Shown piece after piece: positions 33,165-41,900 of a DNA stretch of 64,000 nucleotides; the first letter of the stretch is position 1, and every line of letters begins with the position of its first letter. The notes beneath the pieces are model-generated. The model worked only from the letters and a program-made list of their open reading frames with translations. It ran no database searches and was not told the origin of the DNA. Source of the stretch: Actinoplanes siamensis (GTDB taxonomy: Bacteria > Actinomycetota > Actinomycetes > Mycobacteriales > Micromonosporaceae). The translations under genes and the position numbers were made by a program. The stretch covers positions 1 through 64,000 of the forward strand of contig NZ_BOMW01000026.1 in assembly GCF_016862395.1 (NCBI RefSeq). Reading direction: 5' to 3'.

Positions 33165-33189
33165 GAACCTCCACGCCGGTTGTCGCGTA
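33165..33189 (+). promoter_or_regulatory. Possible ECF-sigma promoter before the anti-sigma gene
   Basis: GAAC (33165-33168), a 17-bp spacer and CGTA (33186-33189) resemble an extracytoplasmic-function sigma promoter. Self-regulation by the cognate sigma would be typical, but that sigma gene is not adjacent. The match is short. Confidence 0.3.
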
Positions 33190-33229
33190 CCAGAGGACGG
33201 ACGACGGGGAAGCCGGCTGGAGGCGACAG

Positions 33230-33892
33230 ATGCGATGCGAGGACGGGCACGACGACGCCGCGTACGTCCTCGGTGCGCTGTCACCGGCGGAGCGCGCGGC
33301 ATACGAGCAGCACCTCGCGACGTGCTCGTTCTGCCGGGAGGCGGTGGCCGACCTGTCCCGTGTCCCCGACATGCTCGACCGGCTCGACGCCGACGAGTTC
33401 GCCCGGCTGCTGGATCCGTCGCTGACGACGGTGAAACCCGCGGCGCCGGCGCATCGGCCGGCGGTCCGGAGTTTCCCGGCACGGCTGGTGAGCACGCTGG
33501 CGGCGGTGCTGCTCATCGTCGTGCTCGGCGGTGGGGTCACGTTGTGGCTGATGAACCGGCCGGAGCCGGGAAGCGCGGCGACCGGGCCGGCGGTGGCGAT
33601 GTCAGCTGTCGATCCGGCGTCGCCGATCTCGGCGAACATCAAGCTCAACGGGACCGGTGGCGGGACCCGGGTGGAAATGGTCTGCCGGTATGCCGAGTCC
33701 GAGAAGCCGTACACGTTTCGCCTGGTGGCCTATGGTCCCGACGCTCAGAACGAGCAGTTGGGGTCGTGGATGGCGCGTCCCGGGGCGGAGTTCCGGATGC
33801 AGGGGAGCACGCATTTCTCGGTGGAGGGGCTGGATCGGGTGGAACTGGTCCGCTCGGACGGCAAGGTCATGTTGACTTATCGTCCCCGGTGA
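33230..33892 (+). CDS. Zinc-binding anti-sigma factor, orphan
   Basis: A 220-residue single-pass membrane anti-sigma factor. The cytoplasmic N-terminus carries the ZAS motif H28-x3-C32-x2-C35 (HLATCSFC) within the zf-HC2/anti-sigma fold. One transmembrane helix (about residues 85-107) is followed by an extracellular RskA-like beta domain. Such proteins bind an ECF sigma factor and release it on regulated proteolysis. Unusually, no sigma gene precedes it: an IclR gene lies upstream and RarD is convergent. ATG 33230 has GGAGG 7 bases upstream. Confidence 0.8.
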   Translation: MRCEDGHDDAAYVLGALSPAERAAYEQHLATCSFCREAVADLSRVPDMLDRLDADEFARLLDPSLTTVKPAAPAHRPAVRSFPARLVSTLAAVLLIVVLGGGVTLWLMNRPEPGSAATGPAVAMSAVDPASPISANIKLNGTGGGTRVEMVCRYAESEKPYTFRLVAYGPDAQNEQLGSWMARPGAEFRMQGSTHFSVEGLDRVELVRSDGKVMLTYRPR

Positions 33893-33972
33893 CGGTGCTC
33901 AGGCCGGTTCCGCAGCGTTTTCGGCCGGTGCTGCGGACGTACAAAATCGGATTTGTTGGCTTTTAGGATGGG

Positions 33973-34899
33973 TCAGGCCGGGGTTGCGGTGGCTTCGGCG
34001 GCAGCGGCGGCCCGGGAACGGGCCGAGGCGCGGGCGCTGCGGATGCCGTCCGCGGTGAAGATGATCAGCGCGATCCAGACCAGGCCGAAACCGGCGAGGC
34101 GGGCGGCCGGCATCGGCTCGTGGTAGATCAGGACCCCGCAGGCGAGCTGCAGGATCGGCGCGACGTACTGCAGGATGCCGAGGCCGACCAGCGGCACGCG
34201 GTTCGCCGCGGAGGCGAAGAGCAGCAGCGGTACGGCGGTGGCCACGCCGGAGAAGAGCATGAGCACCGTGTGCGTGGCGGAGACGTGGCCGAACTCGGCG
34301 CCACCGTCCACATTGAGCCAGGTCAGGTAACCGAGCGCGGGCAGCGCCAGCACCGCCGACTCGATGAACAGCCCCTCGGCCGGCGGTAGCGACATCCGCT
34401 TCTTGATCAGGCTGTAGGAGCCGAACGAGGCGGCGAGAACCAGCGCGATGTACGGCAGATGTCCGTAATCGACGGTGAGGATCGCGACCGCCAGTCCGCC
34501 GATCCCGACAGCGATCCACTGCCAGGCGCGCAGACGCTCGCGTTGCACGGTCACGCCGAGCAGGACCACTACCAGCGGGGTGATGAAGTAGCCGAGCGCG
34601 GTCTCGACGACGCGGGACGAGTTCACGCCGTAGATGTAGGTGGCCCAGTTGACGCCGATCAGCAGGGCCGCCGCGGCGATCCCGCCGAGCAGGCGCGGGG
34701 TGCGCAGGACGCGGCCGAGGAAGCTCCAGTTCCGCATCACGGTGAGCAGCAGGGCCACGAACGCGACAGACCAGATCACCCGGTGAGCGAGGATCTCCAG
34801 CGGCGGGGAGGGCTGGAGCAGCTTGAAATAGATCGGGAAGAAACCCCAGAGGGCGTACGCCGTGAAGCCGTACAGATATCCGCGCCGCTCGTCGCTCAT
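33973..34899 (-). CDS. rarD: RarD, EamA-family permease
   Basis: A 308-residue, roughly ten-helix protein of the drug/metabolite transporter superfamily. It begins RRGYLYGFTAYALWGFFPIY, the RarD signature, with LAHRVIWSV near residue 40 and NWATYIYGVNSSRVVETALGY cut across helix 4. RarD was named for chloramphenicol-sensitivity effects in Pseudomonas; the substrate is unknown. The ATG at 34899 gives the standard family N-terminus. It is convergent with the anti-sigma gene. Confidence 0.88.
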   Translation of the reverse strand: MSDERRGYLYGFTAYALWGFFPIYFKLLQPSPPLEILAHRVIWSVAFVALLLTVMRNWSFLGRVLRTPRLLGGIAAAALLIGVNWATYIYGVNSSRVVETALGYFITPLVVVLLGVTVQRERLRAWQWIAVGIGGLAVAILTVDYGHLPYIALVLAASFGSYSLIKKRMSLPPAEGLFIESAVLALPALGYLTWLNVDGGAEFGHVSATHTVLMLFSGVATAVPLLLFASAANRVPLVGLGILQYVAPILQLACGVLIYHEPMPAARLAGFGLVWIALIIFTADGIRSARASARSRAAAAAEATATPA

Positions 34900-35239
34900 G
34901 CCCCTCACGGTAAGGGCGGATTGCGGATGCGGTCCTTGCGTATGTTCCAGGTCACGAGGCCAATCGGGGCTCACTGGCCTGCATTTGCCCTGCGTGTTCG
35001 CGTGTTGACCGGTGGCGTCCGTTCGTGTGCCGGCCGTCGCGTCTCGCCCCATTCGCGCCGGCCTGCCCGCGCGCTGCCTTGCCCGGTGTGACGCCGTCGC
35101 GTCGTCCGGATCGTCGGTCGCCGTGTCGCGCCTTCGTCGTCGCGCCTGTCTTGTCCGCGCGGGCGCCCGCGCTGCCGGCCGGATGTGCGCGCGGGGGCGG
35201 GGCGCCGACCGGCGCCCGCCCCCGTGGTGGCCGGGTTCG
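34900..35239. other. Intergenic region, nothing recognised
   Basis: 340 bp between the rarD start and the holin-family stop. It should hold the rarD promoter. No RNA, repeat or gene was seen. Confidence 0.4.
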
Positions 35240-35620
35240 TCAGTCGTCGCCGTCCGGGACGAGCATGTTGAGCAGCCAGCTGACGATGCCGACGAGCAGC
35301 GCGCCGAGGAGCGCGGAGGGCCAGAAGCCGTCGACGTGGAAGCCCAGGTCGAGCCGGCCTGCGATCCAGCTGGTCAGCATGAACAGCAGACCGTTCACGA
35401 CCAGCGCGATCAGGCCCAGCGTGAAGACGTAGAGCCCGCAGCCGACCGTCTTGATGATCGGCCGCAGGACCGCGTTCACCAGGCCGAAGATCGCCGCCAC
35501 CGCGAGGAGCGTGCCGGCCTTGCCGGCCGCGGTCTCCGCGGTGAGGTCGATCCCGTCGATGATCAGGGTCGTGATCCACAGCGAGACCGCGGTGATCACG
35601 AGCCGGATGATGATGCCCAT
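35240..35620 (-). CDS. Phage holin family (PF04020-like) membrane protein
   Basis: A 126-residue protein with four hydrophobic helices and the family motif VNAVLRPIIK near residue 48. Despite the family name, these are conserved chromosomal membrane proteins of unknown function in many bacteria; no phage genes are nearby. The ATG at 35620 starts right at the first helix (MGIIIRLV). Confidence 0.8.
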   Translation of the reverse strand: MGIIIRLVITAVSLWITTLIIDGIDLTAETAAGKAGTLLAVAAIFGLVNAVLRPIIKTVGCGLYVFTLGLIALVVNGLLFMLTSWIAGRLDLGFHVDGFWPSALLGALLVGIVSWLLNMLVPDGDD

Positions 35621-35712
35621 GGCACGGGATCGTGCCACGGCCGTGCCAGTAGCGGGCACGACACTCCGCGATCCTCATCCGCCGGTCGCCGGAGATTCCG
35701 GCATATTGACTT

Positions 35713-37716
35713 CTATCGCTCACCTGCCGATCGGCTCGGGTCGCCGATCAGGATCTTCTCGATCGGAGTCGGCGACAGCTCGGCCCATCGAACAGCGTGC
35801 GCACGGACGATGCCGACGGCGCCCGGCCGGATCCGGGCGAGCCGCGCGCCGGCGTCGCCGAGGTGGAGCGCGGATCCGATCAGCTCGGCCTCGTCCGTGC
35901 GGATCGGCTGGAGCACCACCAGGTCGGCCCTGATCGCGGCCGGGATGTCTGAGTCGGCGAGCCCGCTCCGGACGATGACTGTGGTCTCCCAGGGTTCGCC
36001 ATACCCGGTGCGGCCGGTCCGGGTGAGTGTGGTGCCGGGCGGGGCGGACCCGCGGTCGGGCGGGAAGCCGGGCGGGGCGGAGCCGAGGCCGGGCGGGACG
36101 TCGGGCGGGGCGGAGCCGAGGTCGGGCGGGGCGTCGGGCGGTTCAGGGTCGCGGTCGGCGGCCGGGCCGGATGCGGAGGCTTTCGGCGCTGCGAGATCCA
36201 GGATGGTGAGCAGCGGGCGCAGCGGGGAGCCGGGCGGCAGCTCGACCGGGTGCGGGGAGGGCATGAGAGCGATGGTGCCGTCGGGGACGGACGCGGCACG
36301 GACGAACGGCAGCCACTCGCGCGGGCGGTGGCTGCGCACCAGCACCCGGGCGCCGACTGCCAGCGCCCGGAAGACCAGCAGCTGGGCACAGCGGAGACCG
36401 CCGATCAGCAGCACCTCGGTGTGCGCCGGGCGGAACAGCCGGATCGGGAGCGGGTGGCCGAGCCGGTTGCGGCCTATCGCCACGCCGGCCCAGGTGGTCG
36501 GCAGCACCAGACTGTCGTTGCGTCCGGTCCTGCGGGCCGGCGTGCCCTCGCCGTTCCGTGTGCTCCCGTCGGGGTGTGCGCTCGCGGCCCAGCCCGGGCC
36601 GGCCCGGGGCGGGTCGCCTGACCTGCCGAGGGGCAGCGTGGCGGTGAGGCCGTGCAGGTGGTCGCCGTCTCTTCGGCGCAGGCGCAGGTGCGCGTCGGCG
36701 GTCAGCCGGCGCAGGGCGGTCGTGGCAGCCTCCAGTGTGGCCGGCTCCGGCGCGGCCAGCCGCACGGACAGGCCGATCAGCGGTGGATCGGTGGACGCGG
36801 GCCCGGGCAGGTCGGCGGTCAGCGCCAGCGTGGTCACCGCGACCGGCAGTTGGAGCAGGCGGCTCAACAACTCGCCGGTGGGGGCCGCCCCGCTCGTTGT
36901 GCGCCCGTGGAACGTCACCTGGGAGAGCCCGCCGGCCCGCAGCACCGTCCACTCCTCGCGGACTCCGGCAGCCGGATCGGCGTACGTCGAATCGGCAATG
37001 GCACGGATCGCCGCTGCCCGGTCCAACGGCTGCGCCGCCAGGCGCTTGGCCACCCTGCGCACCAGGCCGATGAGCGCCCGGCGCAGCTCGCCGTCCGGCC
37101 AGTCCTCGGTGCGCAGGGCGCTGATCGTCAGCAGCGCCCTGGCGTGCGCGAGCGTGTGGTTCGCCCCGAGCATCTGATAGGAGCCGGTGACCGGTCCGCT
37201 CGCGGCGACGGCTGCCGGTGCGGGTGCGCCGGCCAGCAGCAGCTGGACCCGGCAGGGTGGTCGCTCCCGGCCGTCAGCGGGCAGCAGCTCCCACGGGGCG
37301 GGCAGCTCGTGCCGGGCCTCGGCGAGCAGGCCGGCCGGATCGCCGACCTCGAGGAGCATGGTGAGTCCGAAGTCGTCGGCGAGCACCGCTGCCGGTCCGC
37401 CCGGGAGATCTGCCGAGGTCAGCCGGATGCCCGGGACGGCGAGCCCGAGCACCGTGGCGGCCGCCCGGCGGCGGGCGCGGAACCGCAGGCCGGCGGTGAG
37501 CCATTCGAACGCCCAGCGCCCGCGGGGGCGCAGCCAGGTCAGGGCGAGCAGGAGCGTGGCCCCGGCCGCCGGCGCGATCAGCGCGGTGCCGCCGGCGGCC
37601 ATGCCGATCAGCACGAGGACGGCGGCCACCTGGGTGGCGACGACCTGATGGATCCGTACGCCGGGGGCGTGTGGGGAGCCGGCCGACCGCCGTGGTGTCG
37701 CCGGATCGGTGGCCAT
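35713..37716 (-). CDS. eccE: Type VII secretion protein EccE
   Basis: A 667-residue EccE-like component of the ESX/type VII secretion membrane complex. It has two N-terminal transmembrane helices (about residues 23-65) and a long cytoplasmic region with the EccE core (RRAAATVLGLAVPGI, LEAATTALRRLTADAHLRL). EccE sits at the periphery of the EccB-C-D-E core. ATG 37716 is preceded by AAGGGGG at good spacing. An 11-residue tandem repeat interrupts the C-terminal third. It is divergent from two WXG100 genes. EccB, EccC, EccD and mycosin are not in the window, which is unusual because eccE normally sits beside mycP. Confidence 0.8.
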   Translation of the reverse strand: MATDPATPRRSAGSPHAPGVRIHQVVATQVAAVLVLIGMAAGGTALIAPAAGATLLLALTWLRPRGRWAFEWLTAGLRFRARRRAAATVLGLAVPGIRLTSADLPGGPAAVLADDFGLTMLLEVGDPAGLLAEARHELPAPWELLPADGRERPPCRVQLLLAGAPAPAAVAASGPVTGSYQMLGANHTLAHARALLTISALRTEDWPDGELRRALIGLVRRVAKRLAAQPLDRAAAIRAIADSTYADPAAGVREEWTVLRAGGLSQVTFHGRTTSGAAPTGELLSRLLQLPVAVTTLALTADLPGPASTDPPLIGLSVRLAAPEPATLEAATTALRRLTADAHLRLRRRDGDHLHGLTATLPLGRSGDPPRAGPGWAASAHPDGSTRNGEGTPARRTGRNDSLVLPTTWAGVAIGRNRLGHPLPIRLFRPAHTEVLLIGGLRCAQLLVFRALAVGARVLVRSHRPREWLPFVRAASVPDGTIALMPSPHPVELPPGSPLRPLLTILDLAAPKASASGPAADRDPEPPDAPPDLGSAPPDVPPGLGSAPPGFPPDRGSAPPGTTLTRTGRTGYGEPWETTVIVRSGLADSDIPAAIRADLVVLQPIRTDEAELIGSALHLGDAGARLARIRPGAVGIVRAHAVRWAELSPTPIEKILIGDPSRSAGER
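36038..36145 (-). repeat. 33-bp tandem repeat inside eccE
   Basis: Units begin at 36038, 36071, 36104 and partly at 36137, exactly 33 bp apart, encoding PPxxGSAPPxx three times. It keeps frame and yields a flexible Pro/Gly loop, probably length-variable between strains. Confidence 0.75.
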
Positions 37717-37987
37717 GCGCACCCCCTTGATCGTGATGGGCGTCGATCTACTTGCGCGGCCCATGGTATGGCGAAATCCGGATCAGCCGTTTCCGTTGTC
37801 CACAGGCGGCAGTTATCCACAGGTCTGGATTCGGGGGTTTCGTCGCCGGCAGCCGGTCGCCTAGCGTCGGGGCCGAACCGTGAGCAGGTGATCACGCTGA
37901 GACTAGTGGCCTGTTCAAGGTGGTTATTCTGATGACACACGTCGATGCGTGTGCCGTCTCGGCAACTGTCCACAACGGAGATCGGGG

Positions 37988-38317
37988 GTGACCTCGGAGA
38001 TGGCCTACACCCAGGCGCAATCCGCGGTGATGGTGAGCACCGCGGCGAAGTTCGACCAGGTCAACGGTGCGCTGCAACAGATGCTGAGCACGCTGATGTC
38101 CGAGCTGTCGATGCTCAACGGCGCGTGGAAGGGGCTGGGGGCGTCCGCCTTCGAGCAGGTGAGGACGCAGTATGCGGCCGACCTGCGGAGTCTCAACAGC
38201 GCGCTGGCCGAGACCGCCGAGTCGATCCGCGCGTCCGGGGCCGGCTATCAGGCCGCCGACTCCGAGGCCGCGAGCCGCGTCGCCCGTACCGGTGGCACCT
38301 TCACGCTGCCGCTCTGA
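37988..38317 (+). CDS. WXG100 family protein (Esx-like), first of pair
   Basis: A 109-residue helical-hairpin protein of the ESAT-6/CFP-10 family. The turn motif W47-K-G49 and the C-terminal export motif Y87-x3-D91 (YQAAD) are both present. Such proteins form dimers secreted by the type VII system. GTG 37988 has GGAG 8-11 bases upstream; ATG 38000 is a shorter alternative. It is followed 28 bp later by a second WXG100 gene and is divergent from eccE. Confidence 0.85.
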   Translation: MTSEMAYTQAQSAVMVSTAAKFDQVNGALQQMLSTLMSELSMLNGAWKGLGASAFEQVRTQYAADLRSLNSALAETAESIRASGAGYQAADSEAASRVARTGGTFTLPL

Positions 38318-38345
38318 CTTTCTATTTCTCTGCAGGAGGATTCTG

Positions 38346-38639
38346 GTGAACGACGGTGTTCTGCTCGTCAACTTCGGTGCCCTGCGGCAGGCCGGCACCG
38401 ATATCGACAAGGCGCTCGGCACCCTGCGGTCCCAGCTCGACCAGTTGGAGCAGGATGCCGCTCCGCTGGTGGAGAGCTGGGCCGGCGAGGCGCGCGAGGC
38501 GTACGCGCAGCGGCAGGCCAAGTGGCGGGCCGCCTCGGCCGATCTGGAGAGCATCCTGCGCCAGATCAAAGTGGCGGTGGACGAGTCGGCGGCCGACTAC
38601 GTGGCGACCGAGCGCGCGGCGGCACAACGGTTCCAGTGA
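38346..38639 (+). CDS. WXG100 family protein (Esx-like), second of pair
   Basis: A 97-residue WXG100 protein with a W45-A-G47 turn and the export motif Y85-x3-E89 (YVATE). A perfect AGGAGGA Shine-Dalgarno precedes GTG 38346. It should dimerise with the preceding protein. Both partners carry a YxxxD/E motif, whereas in the classic EsxA/EsxB pair the motif is described mainly on CFP-10. Confidence 0.85.
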   Translation: MNDGVLLVNFGALRQAGTDIDKALGTLRSQLDQLEQDAAPLVESWAGEAREAYAQRQAKWRAASADLESILRQIKVAVDESAADYVATERAAAQRFQ

Positions 38640-38918
38640 CTTTTCCTCTACCCGTTCGGGCGCTCCCGATGGTCCGGAACGGGTGGGTTGAGGTCGCCCG
38701 TTCGCGTACTGGTCCGGGCGGTTGACACGGCTACCATCGGTTGTTGGATCATTGCGCCGGGCGATTGGAGCGCGCGTACCGGCTCGGCGTGGCCGGGAAC
38801 CGGGCGCGCCCGGATACAACTCGGCTGTCAGCGCACTGCCGCCCATTGTCATTGCGGTTTGGCCTTGTAGGTTATACGCGTTGAGATGGCTCAGCCGTAC
38901 GCGTGGGGAGAGGTGGAC

Positions 38919-41900
38919 GTGTCCGAGTGGGAGCCGGTTACGGACGCCGAGGTCGCGATGCGCGACGCGTTGCGCATCGACGACCAGGAGTCCTATTTCC
39001 GCATCCTCGCCGGTGTCGACCTCCTGTTGCCGGTTTCGGCCGATGCGCTCGCCGGTCTGGCGCCGCTCGGCTGGGGCACCTGGAGCACCGGTGGGCGCAC
39101 GCATGTTCTGGCGTTCACCTCACTGGAGGCGTTACGCGCCTGTCTCTCCGATTACACCGGTTCGTCCCGTCGAGTGCCGTATGCGGAGCTCGCGAACACG
39201 TGGCCGAATCTGGAGTGGTGGCTGGCGGTCAACCCCGGTCTCCCGATCGAGGGATATCTGCCGGCCTGGTTCGTCGCCCAGCTAGCGCGCGGTGACCTCC
39301 GCCTGCCGACCCGCGGTCCGGGCCGGGAGGTGCACGGCACTTCCAAGATCCAAGAGCTGGGTGCGGCCGCGCTCGCGGCCAAGCGAGCCGGTGAGGGTCC
39401 CGGCGGGCCGACCTATGACGCCGCGGGGGCGAACGGCGCCGCGCCGGCTTACCCGGCGTATGCGGCCGGGGCCTCCGGCGGTCCGAACGGCGTGCCGGCG
39501 CCCGGCCAGGGCGGTCCGCGCGCTCCTCAGCCCGGCCTTCCGCAACCGGGCGGTCAGCCCGGCCTGACTCCGGCCGGCCTGCCGCAACGTGGTGCGTCGC
39601 AGCCGGGCGCTCAGCCCGGCTTGCCGCAGCCTGGCCTGCCGCAGCCCGGCGGGGTGCCGGTTCCGGCCGGGGCTTCTCAGCTCGGTCCCGGCGGTGCGCC
39701 TTCCGGTCCTGGTGGCGCGCCCGGCTTCGGTCCTGGCGCCGCCGCGCCCGGGCCGGGTGGAGCCCAGCCGAGTGGTCTTCCGGCGGCAGCGCCGGGTCTG
39801 CCGACTCGGCCCACCACGCCGTCCGGCTTGCCTCTTCGTACGCCCGGTTCGGGCGATCCGTCCGCTCACCCCACTTCCGCGGCGCCGGCCGCGGCCGCGC
39901 CGGTTTCCGCGCCGGGTCGTCCGGGCGAGCCGCTGGGCCGCCCAGATGTGTCGTCGAGCCGGCCGGGCGAGCCGCTCGCTCGCCCGGGAGACGCCCCGGG
40001 CCGCCTCGGTGAGCAGCACGGCCGTCCCGCGGAGCCAGCAGGTCGTCCGGGAGGACAGCCGGGTCGTCCCGATGAGCGGGTGCCGGCGGCTTACCAGGCG
40101 CCGGCCGTGCCACGGGAGTTCCCCGGCGCTCCGGCCTCCGCGCCCGGAGCCTCTGGGCTGCCGGCCCGGACCCCGGCGAGCAGTGGCATGGCCACGCCCG
40201 GATGGAATTCGGACTCGGTGCCCTTCGGGCCGGAAAATGACCCGCGTGGGCCCCTGCAGGACCTGAACGCGCCGCTTCCGGTGCGTACTCCGATGGCCAA
40301 CACGCCGCCGATCCCCGAGCACGTCAAGCCGTACGACCCGGCTGAGGCGCAGGTCGACCCGGGCTGGGCGGCGATCGGGAGCGGCCGCGGGCCGGACCTC
40401 GCCTCTGGTGCTCCCGGTGGCCGTGGCGCGGCCGTCCAGGCCGGAGCCGGGGCGGGTGTGCCGGCGGGATCCGGGAGCACGCCGATGCCGTCCCGCGGCG
40501 GTTCCGATCTTCCGCGGCGCCAGCCCGGGCAGACCGCGGGCCCCGGCCAGACGACGTCGTTCTCCGGGTTCACCAATCCGCGGACGATGCCCGCGGCCGT
40601 GTCCACGCCGAGCTTTCCGCAGGGACCGGCGTCGCCGCAGGCCGCGGCGGCGCAAGGTGCGGTGACGCCGGCCGTCCCGGCCTCGGGTGCTCCGGCTCCG
40701 GGCGCCCCGGGTTCGGATGCTCCCGCGCCGGGTGCTCAGGGTTACGGCGCGCCGGGTTCGGGTGCCGCCGGGCCGGGTGCGCCCGGTTCCGGTGCTCCCG
40801 CCTACGGCGCACAGGGTGCCCCGGCTCACGGCGCGCCGGGCTCAGGCGCTCCCGGGCTGGGCGCGCCGGGCGCCGGTGCTCCCGCCTACGGCGCACAGAA
40901 CTCGGGTGCGCCTGCTTCGAACGCCCCGATCCCGCCCAACGGTCCGGGTGGCGCCCTGCCCCGCCGCCAGGTGACCCCGCCGTCCGAGCGGCCGTCCTCC
41001 ATGGCGGCCGCGGCGCAGGCGCTCACCGGCGGGCGTACCCCGGCTCCGGATCCCCATCTCGCGCAGCGCGACGTCTCCGCGGTTGACCGGTTCGGCCCAT
41101 CCGGCCCGGCTCCGGCGCTGCCGCGTTCCGACTTCGGCTCGGCCGGTGGCGACCGGTCGGGTCCGCCCGCGACTGGTGGCCGTCCGGGTCTGGTCCCGCC
41201 GGTGATCCCGGGCGCCTCCGGCGCCGGTCGGGGCCCTGACTCCGGTTACGGCGCGGGCGGCTTCGGGGCCTCCGGGCCGGGTAGCCAGGCCTCGGGACCG
41301 GGCGCCCCCGTCTCCGGCGCGGCTTTCCCCGGCGGTTCCGCGCCGGCTTACCCGGCTTCGGGCAGCCCGGTCTCGGCTTACGCGGCTCCGGCAAGCCCGG
41401 CGACAGTTCCGGGCAGCCCGGCGGCCGCCGGCGGCGTGGGTGCTGCCGGTGGCCTGGGAAGCGCTGCCGGCGGCCCGGCGACCCCCGGCAGCCCGGCGGC
41501 TGTCGGCGGCGCGGCCGGGGCGTACGGCGCCTCCGCCTTCGCGCCGCCGGCCCCCGGCCCCGCGTTCGGCATGCCGCCGCAGGGCAGCCCCGCCTCGGCG
41601 TACGCGAACCAGGCACATGCCACGCAGATCATCTCGCTCACGCCGGCCGCCTCGGCCGCGCCGGCCTCCGGGTCCTCCGGGCTCGGGGTCGCCGGCTCGG
41701 CGACCGGCGGCGGGTCCGGTCCGGGGCGGGGCGGCCGGAACCACGACGACTTCGTCCCGGCCAACGACACCGAGCGGGAGTTGCAGGAGGCCGCCGACGC
41801 CGGCAACACCGACGTCTTCCTCTCCACGCTGCTGCTGGCGAACGTGCTGGTCCCGGTGGCTCACCACTCCCGTCCGGGCAGCGCGCCCGGGGAGTCCGGC

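Noticed and set aside
35240..35620. Prophage marker (holin)
   Set aside because: The family name is misleading; this four-helix family is chromosomal and no other phage gene is present.
39282..40829. A 515-codon antisense frame in the SseB-linker gene
   Set aside because: Arises from the repetitive Gly/Pro-coding DNA; product is Arg/Thr/Gly repeats with no start signal.
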